From: Paracoccaceae bacterium
Lineage (GTDB): Bacteria; Pseudomonadota; Alphaproteobacteria; Rhodobacterales; Rhodobacteraceae
DNA: 64,000 nt
Direction of reading: 5' to 3'
NCBI GenBank assembly: GCA_026989355.1
Contig: JALSJM010000005.1
Coordinates: forward strand, 470,717 to 534,716
Shown: positions 26,215 through 33,776 of the stretch, piece after piece
Position numbering within the stretch: position 1 is the first letter of the stretch
Layout of the letters: each line of letters opens with the position of its first letter
The notes under the pieces: model-generated
Databases searched by the model: none
What the model saw: only the letters and a program-made list of their open reading frames with translations
Told to the model about the DNA's origin: nothing
Made by a program: the position numbers and the translations under genes

Positions 26215-27585
26215 TCAATAGCTGTATTCGCCATAGATCCGGGAAAGATCCCCGCCCCATTCGCCGTGGTATTTTCCCAGAAGTTCGTCGGCCAGGGTCA
26301 GGCCGCTTTCCACCGCGTCCTTCAGGATGTTGAGGAAATGACGCTCGTCAGGCACGAGGCCGCCAAGGCCCGGACGGGCGCGCGCCTTCAGCCCGGCTTC
26401 GGCAATCGTCAGCACCTCGGCCGCAAGATCACGCATGGCGAGACCCCCGACCATGCCGGCAAGGGCTTCGCGTGCCGCGGCCTCGCGCCAGGCATCGCGG
26501 GTTTCGGCACTCCAGCCCTTTACCAGATCCCAGGCCGCATCCAGCGCGGTTTCGTCATACATGATCCCCACCCACAGCGCCGGCAGCGCGCAAAGCCGCC
26601 GCCACGGCCCGCCATCGGCGCCACGCATTTCCATGTATTGCTTGATTCGCGCCTCGGGGAAGATCGTGGTCAGATGATCGGCCCAGTCGGAAAGGGTGGG
26701 CTTTTCGCCCGGCAGCGCCGGCAGTTCGCCACGCAGGAAATCGCGAAAGCTCATGCCGAGCGCATCGATGTATTTCCCGTCGCGATAGACAAAATACATC
26801 GGCACATCAAGCGCATAATCCACATAGCGCTGAAAACCCATGCCATCTTCGAACACGAAGGGCAGCATGCCGGTGCGGCTGGCGTCGAGATCGCGCCAGA
26901 TGCGGGCGCGCCAGCTTTTCCAGCCCGTCGGGCGCCCCTCGAAGAAGGGCGAACTGGCGAACAGCGCGGTTGCCACGGGCTGAAGCGCCAATGCCACGCG
27001 AAACTTCTTCACCATGTCGGCCTCGGAGGCGAAATCCAGGTTCACCTGCACCGTGCAGGTGCGATACATCATCTGGGTGCCATGGGTGCCGACCTTTTCC
27101 ATGTAGGGCGTCATCAGCCGGTAACGGCCCTTGGGCATCATCGGCATGTCTTCGTGGCGCCACACCGGCGCCGCGCCAAGGCCGATGAACCCGGCACCGA
27201 TCCTGTCGGCCACGCCCTGCACCTCACGCAGATGTTCGTTCACCTCGTCACAGGTGGCATGGATGGTTTCGAGCGGCGCGCCGGAAAGCTCAAGCTGTCC
27301 TCCCGGCTCAAGGCTGATATTGGCGCCGCCCTTGTGCAACCCGATCAAGCGGCCGCTCTCCGCGACCGGCTGCCAGCCGAAGCCATCGCGCAGGCCCTCG
27401 AGCATCGCCTTCACCGAGCATGTCCCCTCATAGGGCAATGGCTTCAGCATATCGCGGCAATAGCCGAACTTCTCGTGCTCGGTGCCGATGCGCCAGGAAT
27501 CCTTGGGCTTGCAGCCGGCTTCCAGGAATTCGGCCAGCTGGCCTTCGTGCTCGATCGGACCGCCGCCGGACTGGGGGATGGACAT
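26215..27585 (-). CDS. gshA: Glutamate-cysteine ligase, alphaproteobacterial/plant type
   Basis: A 456-residue ligase for the first and rate-limiting step of glutathione synthesis. The sequence RIGTEHEKFGYC near the N-terminus, NISLEPGGQLELSGAPL, and MMYRTCTVQVNLDF are the hallmarks of the group shared with plants and distinct from E. coli GshA. The length is normal. It is convergent with plsY across a 30-bp gap that contains a short GC hairpin. A consensus -35-like TTGACA lies on the same strand at 27653-27658, but no good -10 follows. The upstream gene on the same strand is the 171-residue conserved protein. Confidence 0.96.
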   Translation of the reverse strand: MSIPQSGGGPIEHEGQLAEFLEAGCKPKDSWRIGTEHEKFGYCRDMLKPLPYEGTCSVKAMLEGLRDGFGWQPVAESGRLIGLHKGGANISLEPGGQLELSGAPLETIHATCDEVNEHLREVQGVADRIGAGFIGLGAAPVWRHEDMPMMPKGRYRLMTPYMEKVGTHGTQMMYRTCTVQVNLDFASEADMVKKFRVALALQPVATALFASSPFFEGRPTGWKSWRARIWRDLDASRTGMLPFVFEDGMGFQRYVDYALDVPMYFVYRDGKYIDALGMSFRDFLRGELPALPGEKPTLSDWADHLTTIFPEARIKQYMEMRGADGGPWRRLCALPALWVGIMYDETALDAAWDLVKGWSAETRDAWREAAAREALAGMVGGLAMRDLAAEVLTIAEAGLKARARPGLGGLVPDERHFLNILKDAVESGLTLADELLGKYHGEWGGDLSRIYGEYSY

Positions 27586-27665
27586 GGTGTTCTCCGAATT
27601 CCTGTGCCTGTTTCCTGGGGTGGCCCCAACACGTGCTTTGAAAACCGCGTCTTGTCAATGCAGCC

Positions 27666-28181
27666 TCAATGCAGCCTCCGGTGCCCCTTCTGCCAGATCA
27701 CGGCGGGCTGACCGGGCGGCCCTTCAAGCGCGCGCAGCATCGGTTCAAGCCGCAGCCCGGGCAGGGCGGCGAAGGCATCGAAAAGAACCTCGGCCCCTTC
27801 CGCATTGACGGGAATCTCCAGCGGCACGCCCCCTTCGTGGAACAATCGCCAGACCGGATGCCCGGAAGGGCCGGGGCCGATTTCGAGGCGCTCCAGATCG
27901 TCAAGCGCCACGATGCCCCCGGTAACCGGCCCGAAATAGGCGATGCGCCGCTCGTCAACCTGCACCACACCGGGGCCGCCGCGTGCTCGGCGAAAGCGGG
28001 CCAGCTGCCAGCCGGCCCAGGCCATTGCCGCACCGGCAAAGGCCACCGCAAGGCCGAACCACAGATCAAGCCCCCGCCCGCCCGCGGCCAGCCACAACCC
28101 GTAGCCGGCGACCGCCAGCCCCGCCAGGGTTTCGCGCCAGCGCAGAAGGCCTTCTTTCACTTCCGGGCGCAGAAACGCCAT
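27666..28181 (-). CDS. Conserved small membrane-associated protein, unknown function
   Basis: A 171-residue protein that I recognise only as a conserved Rhodobacterales hypothetical. Two hydrophobic helices lie at about residues 17-32 and 39-60. The rest is a small soluble domain with VQVDERRIAYFGPVTGG and EIPVNAEGAEVLFDAFAALPGL. No catalytic motif is visible. It starts directly after the rsmE stop with no gap, so the two are co-transcribed. The stop codon falls in an 11-bp tandem duplication (27656-27677). Confidence 0.85.
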   Translation of the reverse strand: MAFLRPEVKEGLLRWRETLAGLAVAGYGLWLAAGGRGLDLWFGLAVAFAGAAMAWAGWQLARFRRARGGPGVVQVDERRIAYFGPVTGGIVALDDLERLEIGPGPSGHPVWRLFHEGGVPLEIPVNAEGAEVLFDAFAALPGLRLEPMLRALEGPPGQPAVIWQKGHRRLH

Positions 28182-28922
28182 TCACCAGTCTCCCAGGGTG
28201 CTCTGCCACAGGGTCATTGCCGCCACCGCTGCGGTATCGGCACGCAGGATGCGCGGGCCAAGGCTGACAGGGCAGGCGAAGGGAAGCGCATGCAGGCGGG
28301 CCCGTTCGGCCGGCGAAAACCCGCCCTCGGGACCGATCAGAATGGCCCATTTCCCACCTTGTCCGCCCTTTCCGCGCACCGCGGCCCCAAGCCCCGCACG
28401 CGCCCCGGCCAGGGTTTCGTCGCAGAACATGATCAGCCGATCTTCGGGCCATTCGGCCAGCACCCTTTCAAGCGGGCGCAGTTCCCCGACCGGGGGCACG
28501 AAGGTGCCGCCGCACTGCTCGGCGGCCTCGATCGCATGGGCCTGCAGGCGATCGCGGCGGATACGCTCGGCATTGGTATGAGCGCTCTTCACCGGCAGGA
28601 TGCGCGCCACCCCCATTTCGGCCGCCTTTTCCACCATGAAATCGGTGCGTGCCTTCCTGATCGGTGCGAACAGCAACCACAGATCGGGGGGGCACTGCAG
28701 GGGGCGGGTCTGCCGGTGACAGAGCAGGCAGCCGCCACGTTTTCCCGCCTCGGCCACCGTGGCCAGCCATTCGCCATTGCGCCCGTTGAACAGCAGCAGT
28801 TCCGCCTCCGGTCCCAGCCGCATCACCCCGAACAGGTAATGCGCCTGATCGCGGGTCAGGGGAACCGTTTGCCCTTCCCCGAGCGCATGTTCTACATAAA
28901 GCCTGACCTTCGCCTGTTTCAT
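28182..28922 (-). CDS. rsmE: 16S rRNA (uracil1498-N3)-methyltransferase
   Basis: A 246-residue SPOUT-class methyltransferase. The N-terminal PUA-like part precedes VEKAAEMGVARILPV, and the knot region holds LIGPEGGFSPAE and LGPRILRADTA, which bind S-adenosylmethionine. It methylates U1498 of 16S rRNA. Its start codon lies only 11 bp from the divergent ubiA start, so each promoter would have to lie within or very near the other gene. Confidence 0.96.
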   Translation of the reverse strand: MKQAKVRLYVEHALGEGQTVPLTRDQAHYLFGVMRLGPEAELLLFNGRNGEWLATVAEAGKRGGCLLCHRQTRPLQCPPDLWLLFAPIRKARTDFMVEKAAEMGVARILPVKSAHTNAERIRRDRLQAHAIEAAEQCGGTFVPPVGELRPLERVLAEWPEDRLIMFCDETLAGARAGLGAAVRGKGGQGGKWAILIGPEGGFSPAERARLHALPFACPVSLGPRILRADTAAVAAMTLWQSTLGDW

Positions 28923-28933
28923 GGACCAACCAT

Positions 28934-29905
28934 ATGCCCGATCACCAGCAACCGCCAGAGTCCAGGGGCCAGGTTTCCGATGCCGTTCGTGGAAACTGGG
29001 TCGATACGCTCGCTCCGCCCGCCACGCGCCCCTATCTGCGCCTGTCGCGGGCCGACAGGCCGATCGGAACCTGGCTTCTGATGCTGCCCTGCTGGTGGGG
29101 GATCCTGCTGGCGGCGCTGGCCCATGGCGGCTTTCGCCTGTCCGGCCTGTGGCTGATGGCCGCCTGTGCCGCCGGGGCCTGGCTGATGCGCGGTGCCGGC
29201 TGCACCTGGAACGACATCACCGACCGTGAATACGACGCCCGCGTGGCCCGCACTCGCAGCCGGCCGATACCGGCGGGGCAGGTCAGCGTGAAACAGGCCG
29301 CGCTCTGGATGGGAACACAGGCGCTGATCGCCTTTGCGATACTGCTGACCTTCAACCAGAATGCCATCATGCTTGGCATTCTGGCCCTTGGCCCGGTGCT
29401 GATCTATCCCTTCGCCAAACGTTTCACCTGGTGGCCGCAGGTATTTCTTGGCATCGCCTTCAACTGGGGGGCGCTTCTGGGCTGGGTGGCACACAGCGGA
29501 CAGCTCGGATGGCCGGCAGTGCTGCTTTATCTGGCCGGTATCGGCTGGACACTGTTCTACGACACCATCTATGCCCACCAGGACAAGGAAGACGACGCGC
29601 TGATCGGAATCCGGTCAACCGCCCGGCTGTTTGGCCGGCGCACCGGCTGGTGGCTGCGTATCTTCATGGTGCTGACGGTGCTGCTGATGACAATGGCGGT
29701 GGTGCTGGCGCTGGTGCCTGCCGGGGCCCCGCTGCCCCGGCTTCTGGTGGCCCTGCTTGCCCCCTGGGCGATCGGCTGGCATATGGCATGGCAACTGGGG
29801 CACCTTGACACCGAAAACCCCGAAACCTGTCTGCGCCTGTTCCGGACCAACCGCGATGCGGGGCTGCTGCCTGCGCTGTTTCTTGCTGTTGCCCTGTTGC
29901 TGTGA
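28934..29905 (+). CDS. ubiA: 4-hydroxybenzoate polyprenyltransferase
   Basis: A 323-residue membrane prenyltransferase that attaches the polyprenyl chain to 4-hydroxybenzoate in ubiquinone synthesis. The two Mg/pyrophosphate motifs are NDITDREYD (with RSRPI just after) and DTIYAHQDKEDD. About eight to nine hydrophobic helices are visible. The N-terminal 35 residues are polar, and the conserved part begins with RPYLRLSRADRPIG. The ATG at 28934 leaves only 11 bp to the rsmE start; another start further in is possible but not obvious. Confidence 0.96.
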   Translation: MPDHQQPPESRGQVSDAVRGNWVDTLAPPATRPYLRLSRADRPIGTWLLMLPCWWGILLAALAHGGFRLSGLWLMAACAAGAWLMRGAGCTWNDITDREYDARVARTRSRPIPAGQVSVKQAALWMGTQALIAFAILLTFNQNAIMLGILALGPVLIYPFAKRFTWWPQVFLGIAFNWGALLGWVAHSGQLGWPAVLLYLAGIGWTLFYDTIYAHQDKEDDALIGIRSTARLFGRRTGWWLRIFMVLTVLLMTMAVVLALVPAGAPLPRLLVALLAPWAIGWHMAWQLGHLDTENPETCLRLFRTNRDAGLLPALFLAVALLL

Positions 29906-29967
29906 TTGATCCCGACACGGCAGATGCATAGAACGGATCAGGGATTCTTCGGGGAAGAAACGAACAT

Positions 29968-32010
29968 ATGCGCCTGTCATCCATCATCCTGCCGGTTTCG
30001 GTGCTTCTGATCGCGGCCGCTGCCAGCATCGCGACGGCCATCAAGGCCGTTGACGTGATCGAGGAGCGCTCGGAAAGCGCGGTGAAAACCGCCCTGATCC
30101 TGAGCGGCGACGAGTGGGCCACCGTTGCGGTGGACGGCCTTCAGGTGATCCTGAACGGCACCGCGCTGAGCGAATCAGACCGCTTCCGGGCCCTCAATGC
30201 GGCAAGCTCGGTGGTAGACGCCGCACGGGTGATCGACCGGATGGAGGTGGCAGACAGCGCCAATGTTCCGCCGCCTCGCTTCAGCATCGAGATCCTGCGT
30301 GACGAAACCGGCATATCGTTGATCGGGCTGGTGCCGGAAAGCACCCGGCGCGATGTGATCGCACAGGACATTGCCGCCCTGGCGCAGGGGGCCGAGGTGA
30401 CCGACATGCTCGATACCGCCGCCTATCCGCCCCCCGAGGGCTGGGAACAGGCGCTGGCTTTCGGGGTCGAGGCCCTGAAACGCCTGCCCAAGTCGAAGAT
30501 CTCGATCGCCGCCGACCGGGTATCGGTAACGGCCACCGCAGAAAGCACCACCCAGAAGCGCCGGCTTGAGGAAAGCCTGGCCGAGCGTGCCCCCGACGGG
30601 ATGGAACTGGCCCTCAGGATCACCGCGCCGCGCCCCGTGATCACACCCTTTACCCTGCGCTTCCTGATCGATGAAAAGGGCCCCCGCTTCGATGCCTGCG
30701 CCGCCGACAGCGAAGAGGCCCGGCGCCTGATCCTTGACGCCGCCCGTCAGGCCGGTTTCAGCGGCGGTGGCAACTGCACCATCGGGCTTGGCGCCCCTTC
30801 GCCACGCTGGGGCGAGGCGGTGGCCGCGGGCATCCGCGCCCTGCACGAACTGGGCGGCGGCAGTCTGACCTTCTCGGATGCCGACGTGAGCCTTGTTGCG
30901 CCTGCCGAGACACCCCGTGCGCATCTTGACGAAGTGGCCGCCCGGCTGGAAACGGCCCTGCCGGCGGTGTTTTCGTTGCACGCGATCCTGCCCGAACCGG
31001 TAAATGTTGACGGCTCCGGCAAGGATTCCGGCGAAGGCCCGCCCGAATTCGTGGCCACACGCAGCCCCGAAGGGCTGGTGCAACTGCGCGGCCGGCTGAC
31101 CGACGAGCGCCTGCGCGCCGTGGTCAACAGCTATGCGCAGGCCCGGTTCGGTGCCGACAATATCGACAGCGCCATGCGGCTTGACCCGGAGCTGCCGGAA
31201 GGGTGGTCACTGCGGGTGCTGGCGGGCCTCGAGGCGCTGAGCCGGCTTGCCAGCGGCAGCATCGTGATCCAGCCCGACTTTGCCCAGTTGCGCGGCAAGA
31301 CGGGCAACCCGGATGCAAAGGCCGAGATTTCGCGGATCCTTTCGGAAAAACTGGGTGCCGGCGCCAATTTCACGATCGATGTCACCTATGAAAAGCGGCT
31401 TGATCCGGTAGCCAACCTGCCCACCCCCGAAGAATGCGTGGCCTCGATCAATGCCGTTCTGAAAGAGAACAAGATCACCTTTGCGCCGGGTTCGGCCACC
31501 ATCGAACCGACGGCCAACAGGACACTCGACAAGATCGCCGGGCTTCTGAAGAACTGCGAAGACGTGCAGATGGAAATCGCCGGCCATACCGACAGCCAGG
31601 GCCGCGAGGAAATGAACCTCAACCTGTCACAGGCCCGCGCCGAAGCAGTGCTGACGGCGCTGATGGCGCGGCGCGTCCTTACCTCGGGGCTGGTGGCAAA
31701 GGGCTATGGCGAAGCCCGCCCGATCGCCGACAACAAGACGGAAGAAGGGCGCGAAGCCAACCGGCGGATCGAATTCACCCTGATCGCACCGAAAGGCGAA
31801 GATGCCGCCGCCGACGGAACAGGAAACGGATCGGACGGAGAGAACGGCAGCACCGGCAGCGAAAAAGAAGAAACGGCCGTCTCCGCATCGCCCTCCTCCC
31901 AGCCCGCAGAGCAATCCAGCCCCCCGGCCGGAGAAGACCGGAACGGAACCATGCCCGTATCTTCCCTGCCCCCAAAACCTCGCCCGGAGACTTCGGATGA
32001 ACAGAACTGA
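29968..32010 (+). CDS. OmpA-domain envelope protein with BON-like repeats
   Basis: A 680-residue envelope protein. An N-terminal helix (about 4-26) anchors or exports it. Residues 30-490 consist of repeated alpha/beta units of about 60-75 residues that resemble BON domains (for example, RFSIEILRDETGISLIGLVP and FVATRSPEGLVQLRGRLT). Residues 491-606 form an OmpA peptidoglycan-binding domain with IAGHTDSQG and NLNLSQARAEAV, the expected ligand-binding block. Residues 611-680 are a low-complexity Ser/Glu/Pro/Gly tail. It overlaps the next gene by 14 bp. The arrangement recalls M. tuberculosis ArfA (BON plus OmpA). Function in this organism is unknown. Confidence 0.9.
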   Translation: MRLSSIILPVSVLLIAAAASIATAIKAVDVIEERSESAVKTALILSGDEWATVAVDGLQVILNGTALSESDRFRALNAASSVVDAARVIDRMEVADSANVPPPRFSIEILRDETGISLIGLVPESTRRDVIAQDIAALAQGAEVTDMLDTAAYPPPEGWEQALAFGVEALKRLPKSKISIAADRVSVTATAESTTQKRRLEESLAERAPDGMELALRITAPRPVITPFTLRFLIDEKGPRFDACAADSEEARRLILDAARQAGFSGGGNCTIGLGAPSPRWGEAVAAGIRALHELGGGSLTFSDADVSLVAPAETPRAHLDEVAARLETALPAVFSLHAILPEPVNVDGSGKDSGEGPPEFVATRSPEGLVQLRGRLTDERLRAVVNSYAQARFGADNIDSAMRLDPELPEGWSLRVLAGLEALSRLASGSIVIQPDFAQLRGKTGNPDAKAEISRILSEKLGAGANFTIDVTYEKRLDPVANLPTPEECVASINAVLKENKITFAPGSATIEPTANRTLDKIAGLLKNCEDVQMEIAGHTDSQGREEMNLNLSQARAEAVLTALMARRVLTSGLVAKGYGEARPIADNKTEEGREANRRIEFTLIAPKGEDAAADGTGNGSDGENGSTGSEKEETAVSASPSSQPAEQSSPPAGEDRNGTMPVSSLPPKPRPETSDEQN

Positions 32011-32323
32011 ATTCGTCATCGCCATTGCCATCATCCTGTTCGTGGCCTTCGCGCTCGGCTGGTTTGCATACTGGCTGGTGCATCGCTTTACCCGCGTTTC
32101 GGGCTCCGACATGAACGAACTTGATCGCATGGCACAGGCCCTGCACGAGGCCGAGGAAGCGCGCGATCAGGCGATCACCTATCAACAGCAGCGCGAAGCC
32201 GAAATGACAAACCAGCTGCACCAGACCGAAGCCGAGCTTGCCGCGGCAATGGACGGCCTGCGCGCCGCCCGGCAGGAAGCCGAGGAACTGCGCGCCTATA
32301 TCGAACGCATGAACGCCAGCTGA
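31997..32323 (+). CDS. Small single-pass coiled-coil protein
   Basis: A 108-residue protein: MNRTEFVIAIAIILFVAF begins a helix of about 25 residues, then comes a charged, Glu/Ala/Gln-rich stretch (about 40-108) that should form a coiled coil. I do not recognise a family. The ATG at 31997 lies inside the OmpA-domain gene, 14 bp before its stop, so translation is coupled and the two products may act together at the envelope. A longer in-frame reading starting at 31802 is a Pro/Arg-rich shadow of the OmpA gene and is rejected. Confidence 0.85.
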   Translation: MNRTEFVIAIAIILFVAFALGWFAYWLVHRFTRVSGSDMNELDRMAQALHEAEEARDQAITYQQQREAEMTNQLHQTEAELAAAMDGLRAARQEAEELRAYIERMNAS

Positions 32324-32337
32324 CGGCGGCAGAGCCG

Positions 32338-32356
32338 TGTCGGAAAACGGCCGACA
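32338..32356. terminator. Hairpin between convergent genes
   Basis: TGTCGG and CCGACA form a 6-bp stem with a 7-base loop in the 50-bp gap between the coiled-coil gene and moaE. No T-run follows. Confidence 0.3.
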
Positions 32357-32373
32357 GGATCACGAACGGCAGC

Positions 32374-32838
32374 TTACCAGCGGCCGAGTGCCGCCTCGTC
32401 CTCATCCCTTGCGGCCACCCATTCGGCCCCGTCGCCGGTGTATTCCTTCTTCCAGAAGGGAGCGCGCGATTTCAGATAATCCATCAGGAACTCGGCTGCG
32501 GCGAAAGCCTCGCGGCGGTGACGCGCGGCGGTGGCGACCATCATGATCACCTCGCCCGGAACAAGCGGACCGTAACGGTGGATGATCGCTGCTCCGGTCA
32601 GGTTCCAGCGTTTCAGGGCCTCGGCGCGGATACCTTCAAGAGCGCGCTCGGTCATGCCGGGGTAATGCTCGATTTCCATGCGTTCAAGCCGCCCGCCCGC
32701 ATCGTTGCGCACGATGCCGCTGAAGCTGACCACCGCACCGGCACCCTTGCAGGCGGCGATAAAGGACGTCAGTTCGCCTTCCGGCGAAAATGCACCCTGC
32801 TGCACCCGCACACCGCCGGCCTGCGTCTGCGTGCCCAT
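32374..32838 (-). CDS. moaE: Molybdopterin synthase catalytic subunit
   Basis: A 154-residue MoaE, the large subunit of the enzyme that adds two sulfurs to precursor Z (cPMP). The segments SFSGIVRND, MEIEHYPGM, IIHRYGPLVPGE and FLMDYLKSRAPFWKKE contain the conserved Arg/Lys residues of the active site. It starts 3 bp after the moaD stop, so the two subunits are made together. A C-terminal tail rich in Glu/Ala/Asp is present but short. Confidence 0.97.
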   Translation of the reverse strand: MGTQTQAGGVRVQQGAFSPEGELTSFIAACKGAGAVVSFSGIVRNDAGGRLERMEIEHYPGMTERALEGIRAEALKRWNLTGAAIIHRYGPLVPGEVIMMVATAARHRREAFAAAEFLMDYLKSRAPFWKKEYTGDGAEWVAARDEDEAALGRW

Positions 32839-32841
32839 GCC

Positions 32842-33090
32842 TCAGCCCCCCGTCATCGGCGGGAAGAAGGCCACCTCGCGCACCCCTTCGAGCGAAGCAC
32901 CGAAATCGGCCAGTTCCTGATCCAGCGCCACCCGCAATGCCGAAACATCGGCAAAGGCGGCCGCATAGCGCGGCGCGCGGGCGCGCAGCTCGTCCACCAG
33001 ACCGGCCACGGTGGCAGCCTCGGTTTCCACGGTTTCGCGCGGAATGCCGATCCGTTCGCGCACCCAGGCGAAATAGAGAACCTCGATCAT
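32842..33090 (-). CDS. moaD: Molybdopterin synthase sulfur carrier subunit
   Basis: An 82-residue ubiquitin-like carrier ending in FFPPMTGG; the terminal Gly-Gly is thiocarboxylated and feeds sulfur to MoaE. The protein is of normal size with a normal N-terminus (MIEVLYFAWVRERIG). It overlaps pgsA by ATGA and is followed by moaE 3 bp later. The uvrC-pgsA-moaD-moaE order is, as I recall, conserved across Rhodobacterales. Confidence 0.96.
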   Translation of the reverse strand: MIEVLYFAWVRERIGIPRETVETEAATVAGLVDELRARAPRYAAAFADVSALRVALDQELADFGASLEGVREVAFFPPMTGG

Positions 33091-33758
33091 CCCTTGCCCT
33101 CCTCGGCAAGCAGCGGCAGGGACTTGCGGAAATAATCAAGCCCCGAAACCAGCGTCAGCGCCGCAGCGATCCACAACAGCACGATACCGCCCCACCAGCT
33201 CCAGACCATGGCCTTGTATTTCCACATCAGCCCCAGATGGTCTTCCTCCTGGCCGGCAAGGATATCAAGCACCATCTGTGCATCCATGCCGAAGGTTACC
33301 ATGCCGAAAGAATATTCGAACAGCCCTTCGGAGAACAGCGTCGCAAGGGCCAGCATCTGCATGGTGGTCTTCCATTTGGCGATTCGCGTCACCTTGAGCC
33401 TGTGCGCGTCATCACCCAGAAATTCCCGCAGCCCCGAAACGAACACCTCGCGAAACACGATCACGGTTGCCGGCAGCAGGATCCAGGGATCCATTCCCGA
33501 AACGGCGGTGATCACCAGCAGCGCGATCATCACCATCGCCTTGTCGGCGATCGGGTCGAGCATGGCGCCGAAGCGGCTTTCCTGCTTCCACAGCCGCGCC
33601 AGATAGCCATCGAAGAAATCGGTGATCGCCGCGCCGATGAACAGGATCAGCGCATACCAGTCGGCAAAGGGGCGCGCGAAATAGAGAAACATTACCGCCA
33701 CGCCGGGGGCCGCCAGCAGGCGCAGGGCCGTCAGGATATTGGGCAGGTTCCACGTCAT
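33087..33758 (-). CDS. pgsA: CDP-diacylglycerol-glycerol-3-phosphate 3-phosphatidyltransferase
   Basis: A 223-residue membrane enzyme that makes phosphatidylglycerol phosphate. The CDP-alcohol phosphotransferase motif D-x2-DG-x2-AR-x8-G-x3-D-x3-D is seen as TDFFDGYLARLWKQESRF followed by GAMLDPIADK. The N-terminus NLPNILTALRLLAAPGV is typical. An insert near residues 150-190 (about 40 residues with EYSFGMVTFGMDAQMVL) makes it slightly longer than E. coli PgsA. It lies 18 bp after the uvrC stop. Confidence 0.95.
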   Translation of the reverse strand: MTWNLPNILTALRLLAAPGVAVMFLYFARPFADWYALILFIGAAITDFFDGYLARLWKQESRFGAMLDPIADKAMVMIALLVITAVSGMDPWILLPATVIVFREVFVSGLREFLGDDAHRLKVTRIAKWKTTMQMLALATLFSEGLFEYSFGMVTFGMDAQMVLDILAGQEEDHLGLMWKYKAMVWSWWGGIVLLWIAAALTLVSGLDYFRKSLPLLAEEGKG

Positions 33759-33776
33759 GCGTTCACCTCTAACCGC

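Noticed and set aside
31802-31996. Extended N-terminus for the coiled-coil protein
   Set aside because: The extra 65 residues are a Pro/Arg shadow of the OmpA gene; the hydrophobic helix begins at the ATG at 31997.
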